Below, piece after piece: positions 61,213 to 64,000 of a stretch of DNA of 64,000 bases. The notes below the pieces were generated by a model that saw nothing but the letters and a program-made list of their open reading frames with translations, was not told the DNA's origin and ran no database searches. Origin of the DNA: Pholiota molesta (lineage: Eukaryota > Basidiomycota > Agaricomycetes > Agaricales > Strophariaceae); the NCBI GenBank assembly GCA_014925825.1, contig JACGCK010000140.1, forward strand, positions 53,133 through 117,132, given 5' to 3'. Within the stretch, counting starts at the first letter, position 1, and each line of letters begins with the position of its first letter. A program made the position numbers and the translations under genes.

Positions 61213-63192
61213 TTATCCCTGATGTCCCTCAAGACATCGTCCACAAATCTCTCGCCATCCGATGTCGTCAGGCGCGAGCGTGATATTCCACCCAAGATAT
61301 ATGTAGTTGACTATGTTAGTGTCCAGTTCATCGTCACTGTCGTCATCCGAAGAATCCAAGGGGTTGCCAGCTAGTGATAGAGTTATACCCCAAACATGGT
61401 GATAAGACAAAGTGTAGTTAGAGATCATGTCCCAAGTGCAACCCCGTAGGAGCAGCTTGAGAATCTCGTCCGGGATGTCGTGACTTCTTGCGAGGTATTG
61501 AGACGCTTGATTAACGGTCCTTGGAGGCTCCCAACGGGGAGCAACATATACTTGGCGCACGGGGGGGTCTTCGTCTTCACTACCTGTGCCAGCCGATTCG
61601 TCATCGTCATTATCCCTGCCAAACAGCCCATTAGTTTCTAAGTCAAGAAAACGCCGGTAAGACTCTTACTGTGGATACCAGGAGAGTAGAACTTCATTTT
61701 CTTCGTCAGAGTCCAAGTCCGAGTCTTCTTCATGTTCATCACTGTCTTCTTCTTCATCGCTTGAAGGAAATATTCCACTCCAAGGATCGTCGTCCATTCT
61801 GTTGAGTTCGGTGTCGTTTCCTAGGTCAGTACGCGTTTCTTTCGCATTCTTCAAAGCAAAAGTCACCGCCTTGACCATAAAAGTTGGCACGGGCCGGCGC
61901 CTCACCCTCGCTCTGCCACGAAGGGCAGGACTTTGAGCGCATCAGAATATAATGTGGATCAGATAGCTCTTCAGGATCGATGTCTGCGTCCTCCAGAGTC
62001 GGAGGAGCTTTCTTGAACCATTCTTGAAGGCATGTAAGACATAGAATATGACCGCAAGGCGAGAGGCTATGTAATGAATATCATGAAGTGTTATCGACTT
62101 CACTAAATGTAAAGAAATACTTACGCGTATGGATTATCCGGGAGCTCCATACAAATTTGACATTGAACCGAGTGTTCGACGGCAGAGAGTGTCTGTAAGG
62201 AAGTAGTGGTGAGAGATTGAGCGTTACATCCGGTAATTCTAATTTGTGAGACGTGCCTCTTCAGCCTTCTTATGATTAGCCCCTGAGCGTAGATATTTCT
62301 AAATCTTGCTCTTGGATCTTCTGTGCTGTATGTTCAGCGGAAGTCTAACACTATCCAGGAAACTCACAGATAGAGCTGTGTTTAATTCTGTTTGACATTC
62401 TTCCAGTTTCTACGACCCGCCAACCTGTCGGTTAGTAGTTCCGGCTCTAACGCGATGTCCTTGAGAAGACAAACCTTCTTATCTCGTTTGTTCAATTTTC
62501 TTGCGCTCATGAAGGGCTCCTTTCAATGCTTCAATTTCTTGCTTTAAGCGCCCGAATTCTGCCACCGCCAACGGACCAGTAAAGAAAGGTTCTTTAGGTA
62601 TGGCGCGCCGTAGCTCATCTCGCTCATTAGGGTGACAGTGTTGCATATCGATATTACTACCAGGGATATCTTTGGATAAGCGCACAGGCGGAATTTCCTT
62701 CCTCTTTGGGGCAGGGAAGGACGTATCAGATTCTGAGGAAAGCGTATATGGTATTGACGAAGATGGGCGGTAGGATTGAATATGTGATGGTACTGCAAGC
62801 GGCGCCACTGTTGTGGGTATAGGTTTATTCTCAACTCTATCCGAACTTGATGGGTAGGATGTAGAGTATGGTCGTTTCTTCCGCTCATGAGCTGAGGCAA
62901 GTTCTATCTGAGGTGTCGAATGACCATCCTCTAGGGAGATCCGGTTGGAGGCACGACAAGAGCTATAAGAATTCTGTGCAGGTTGTTGCAACGACGGTGG
63001 TACAGACGAAGAGTGAAGCAACTGATCAACTCGTCTGCGATTGACCTCGCTTCCTAAAGGTCTTCTGCTACCAGTCGACGAGGTGACTTCATTTGGTCTG
63101 TTGTGTCGATCAGGCATTCTTATAGGAAAACTTGAGTGGAAATTAGCAAAGTTTCCAGGTGTGAGTAGTGAGTTCTGCGTACCTGGAAGCAT
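61213..63192 (-). CDS. RING-finger protein, probable E3 ubiquitin ligase, with two frame breaks
   Basis: Minus-strand exons 63192-62475, 62409-62368, 62298-62257, 62192-62125, 62066-61670 and 61615-61213; about 555 aa after correcting two one-base insertions. A Ser/Pro-rich N-terminus leads to a coiled coil (KLEECQTELNTALS, then KYLRSGANHKKAEE). The RING finger follows: VQCQICMELPDNPYALSPCG, then HILCLTCLQEWF, then CPSC-RARVRRRPVP, where the last Cys is out of frame. The C-terminal third is acidic (SSDEEEDSDEHEEDSD) and ends WREICGRCLEGHQG. RING proteins bind E2 enzymes and promote ubiquitin transfer. The breaks are at the A4 run near 62496-62499 and at GG near 61917-61918. ATG 63117 (MPDRHNRP) is an alternative start, because 63117-63192 could hold a leader intron. 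The gene is divergent from ARG1. Confidence 0.75.
62193..62256 (-). other. Probable GC-AG intron in the RING gene
   Basis: Reads GAAGAG|GCACGT...CTTACAG|ACACTC on the minus strand. It joins HKKAEE to TLSAVEHSVQCQIC. The only GT alternative one base later gives a wrong frame. Confidence 0.6.
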
Positions 63193-63402
63193 AAGTTAGG
63201 GAAGAGGTCAAGGAGGCGGTCACCGGTGTCAAGGACGTGCGTGACGTCAAGACACATTATTGTGTGACACAGATAAGATACCAGAATTCCAAGTCCGATT
63301 AGATTTCATTGCAATCAAAGTGCGAACGGCCGAAAGTTATACCTTTCATTACAAAAATTTATAGTCTCTTTCTATTTCTCCTCCCACATCCATCGATCTA
63401 AA

Positions 63403-63958
63403 ATGCCAGCCAACAACGGCCGTGTCCTGCTCGCCTACTCTGGAGGCCTAGGTGCGCGTCCTGCGATCTTCGATTGGCGCGCGCTGCTCACCTGATCGTG
63501 AAGATACTTCCTGTATTCTTGCTTGGTTGATCGAGCAGGGTTATGAAGTCTACGCCTTCATGGCCGATGTTGGCCAGGAGGAGGTACGACAATCGGGTTT
63601 CAAGGATGGTGAATTTCGCATTGAGCAAATTTTTCTAGGACTTTGCTGCCGCGGAGAAAAAGGCTCTCAAGGTCGGAGCCAAGAAATTTTTCTTGGAAGT
63701 GAGGAATCTTTGCGAGTTTGGGAAACAAGATACCTGACGATGAGGTTTCCAGGATTTGAAGCGGGAATTTGTTACTGAGCTTATCTACCCTGCGGTTCAA
63801 GCCAACTGCATCTACGAGGTATATAATTTTAATTCTTCATCGATTAAAGGTGCATTAATCTTATCGTGTGTTTAGAACGTTTATCTGCTCGGTACATCGC
63901 TTGCTCGCCCTGTCATTGCTCGTGGAATGATTGCTGTCGCTGAAAAGGAAGGTTGCGA
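63403..63958 (+). CDS. ARG1: Argininosuccinate synthase, 5' part, runs off the right edge
   Basis: Exons 63403-63451, 63504-63583, 63639-63698, 63753-63818 and 63876-63958; a donor GTGAGT follows at 63959 and the rest lies outside the window. The product starts MPANNGRVLLAYSGGLDTSC, with the SGGLDTS PP-loop that binds ATP, and continues WLIEQGYEVYAFMADVGQEE, then FVTELIYPAVQANCIYENVY, then LLGTSLARPVIARGMIAVAE. These are the first about 112 residues of the enzyme. It condenses citrulline and aspartate, with ATP cleavage, into argininosuccinate in arginine synthesis, in the cytosol. All borders are canonical and the frame is unbroken. The divergent RING gene starts 210 bp away. Confidence 0.96.
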
Positions 63959-64000
63959 GTGAGTCATTTAATAATTTTATGGGACATATTGTTTTCAAAA

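Overview
The window is nuclear DNA from a filamentous basidiomycete, most likely an agaricomycete. The evidence is genes split by many 45-60 bp introns (about 120 inferred here), basidiomycete-style F-box proteins, a divergent H3-H4 histone pair, a U6 snRNA gene and GPI-type aspartic protease architecture. No bacterial operon, CRISPR array, tRNA or rRNA gene was recognised. All exon joints below were worked out by hand from frame continuity and GT/GC...AG borders; for almost every multi-exon gene the summed exon lengths are a multiple of three.

Layout. 1-7.8 kb: the acidic C-terminus of a gene entering from the left, then a gene-poor stretch with AT-rich repeat blocks flanking a GC-rich degenerate segment. 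8.0-9.7 kb: F-box gene with two frame breaks. 12.2-16.1 kb: GRAM-TBC-EF-hand Rab GAP. 16.3-17.8 kb (-): WDR5/Swd3-like WD40 protein. 18.8-20.2 kb: TEA/ATTS transcription factor. 22.2-23.0 kb: TMEM170-like membrane protein. 24.2-25.1 kb (-): EngB-type mitochondrial GTPase. 25.7-27.4 kb (-): Arp9-like actin-related protein, divergent from lanosterol synthase ERG7 (27.6-30.7 kb). 31.1 kb: U6 snRNA. 32.6 kb: a 113-aa unknown. 33.6-36.6 kb (-): condensin subunit CAP-H/Brn1. 37.3-38.5 kb: histones H3 and H4. 39-40.2 kb: second F-box protein. 40.7-43.4 kb (-): F-BAR/RhoGAP Rgd1. 43.7-46.6 kb: two neighbouring Methyltransf_16 genes. 46.7-48.5 kb (-): coiled-coil/low-complexity unknown. 49.7-51.7 kb: secreted GPI-anchored aspartic protease. 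52.2-53.8 kb (-): mitochondrial rhomboid Pcp1. 54.7-57.4 kb (-): nucleoporin Nup85. 57.4-61.2 kb: no gene seen. 61.2-63.2 kb (-): RING-finger protein. 63.4 kb to the right end: start of argininosuccinate synthase ARG1.

The genes are mostly independent housekeeping functions: chromatin (H3, H4, Swd3, Arp9, condensin), membrane traffic and Rho signalling, sterol and arginine synthesis, mitochondrial quality control. They do not form a cluster. Several divergent pairs share short promoters: ARP9/ERG7, H3/H4, RGD1/methyltransferase and RING/ARG1.

I did not find a convincing undescribed system. The most notable signals are: (a) single-base frame breaks inside otherwise well-conserved genes, including ERG7 and RGD1, which look like consensus errors; (b) five GC-AG introns, each required by the reading frame; (c) a 5-nt microexon in the TBC gene; (d) an H3 tail one residue longer than usual between K23 and the K27 equivalent; (e) a U6 gene whose sequence after the internal stem-loop is unlike other U6; and (f) a degenerate repeat-flanked element near the left edge.
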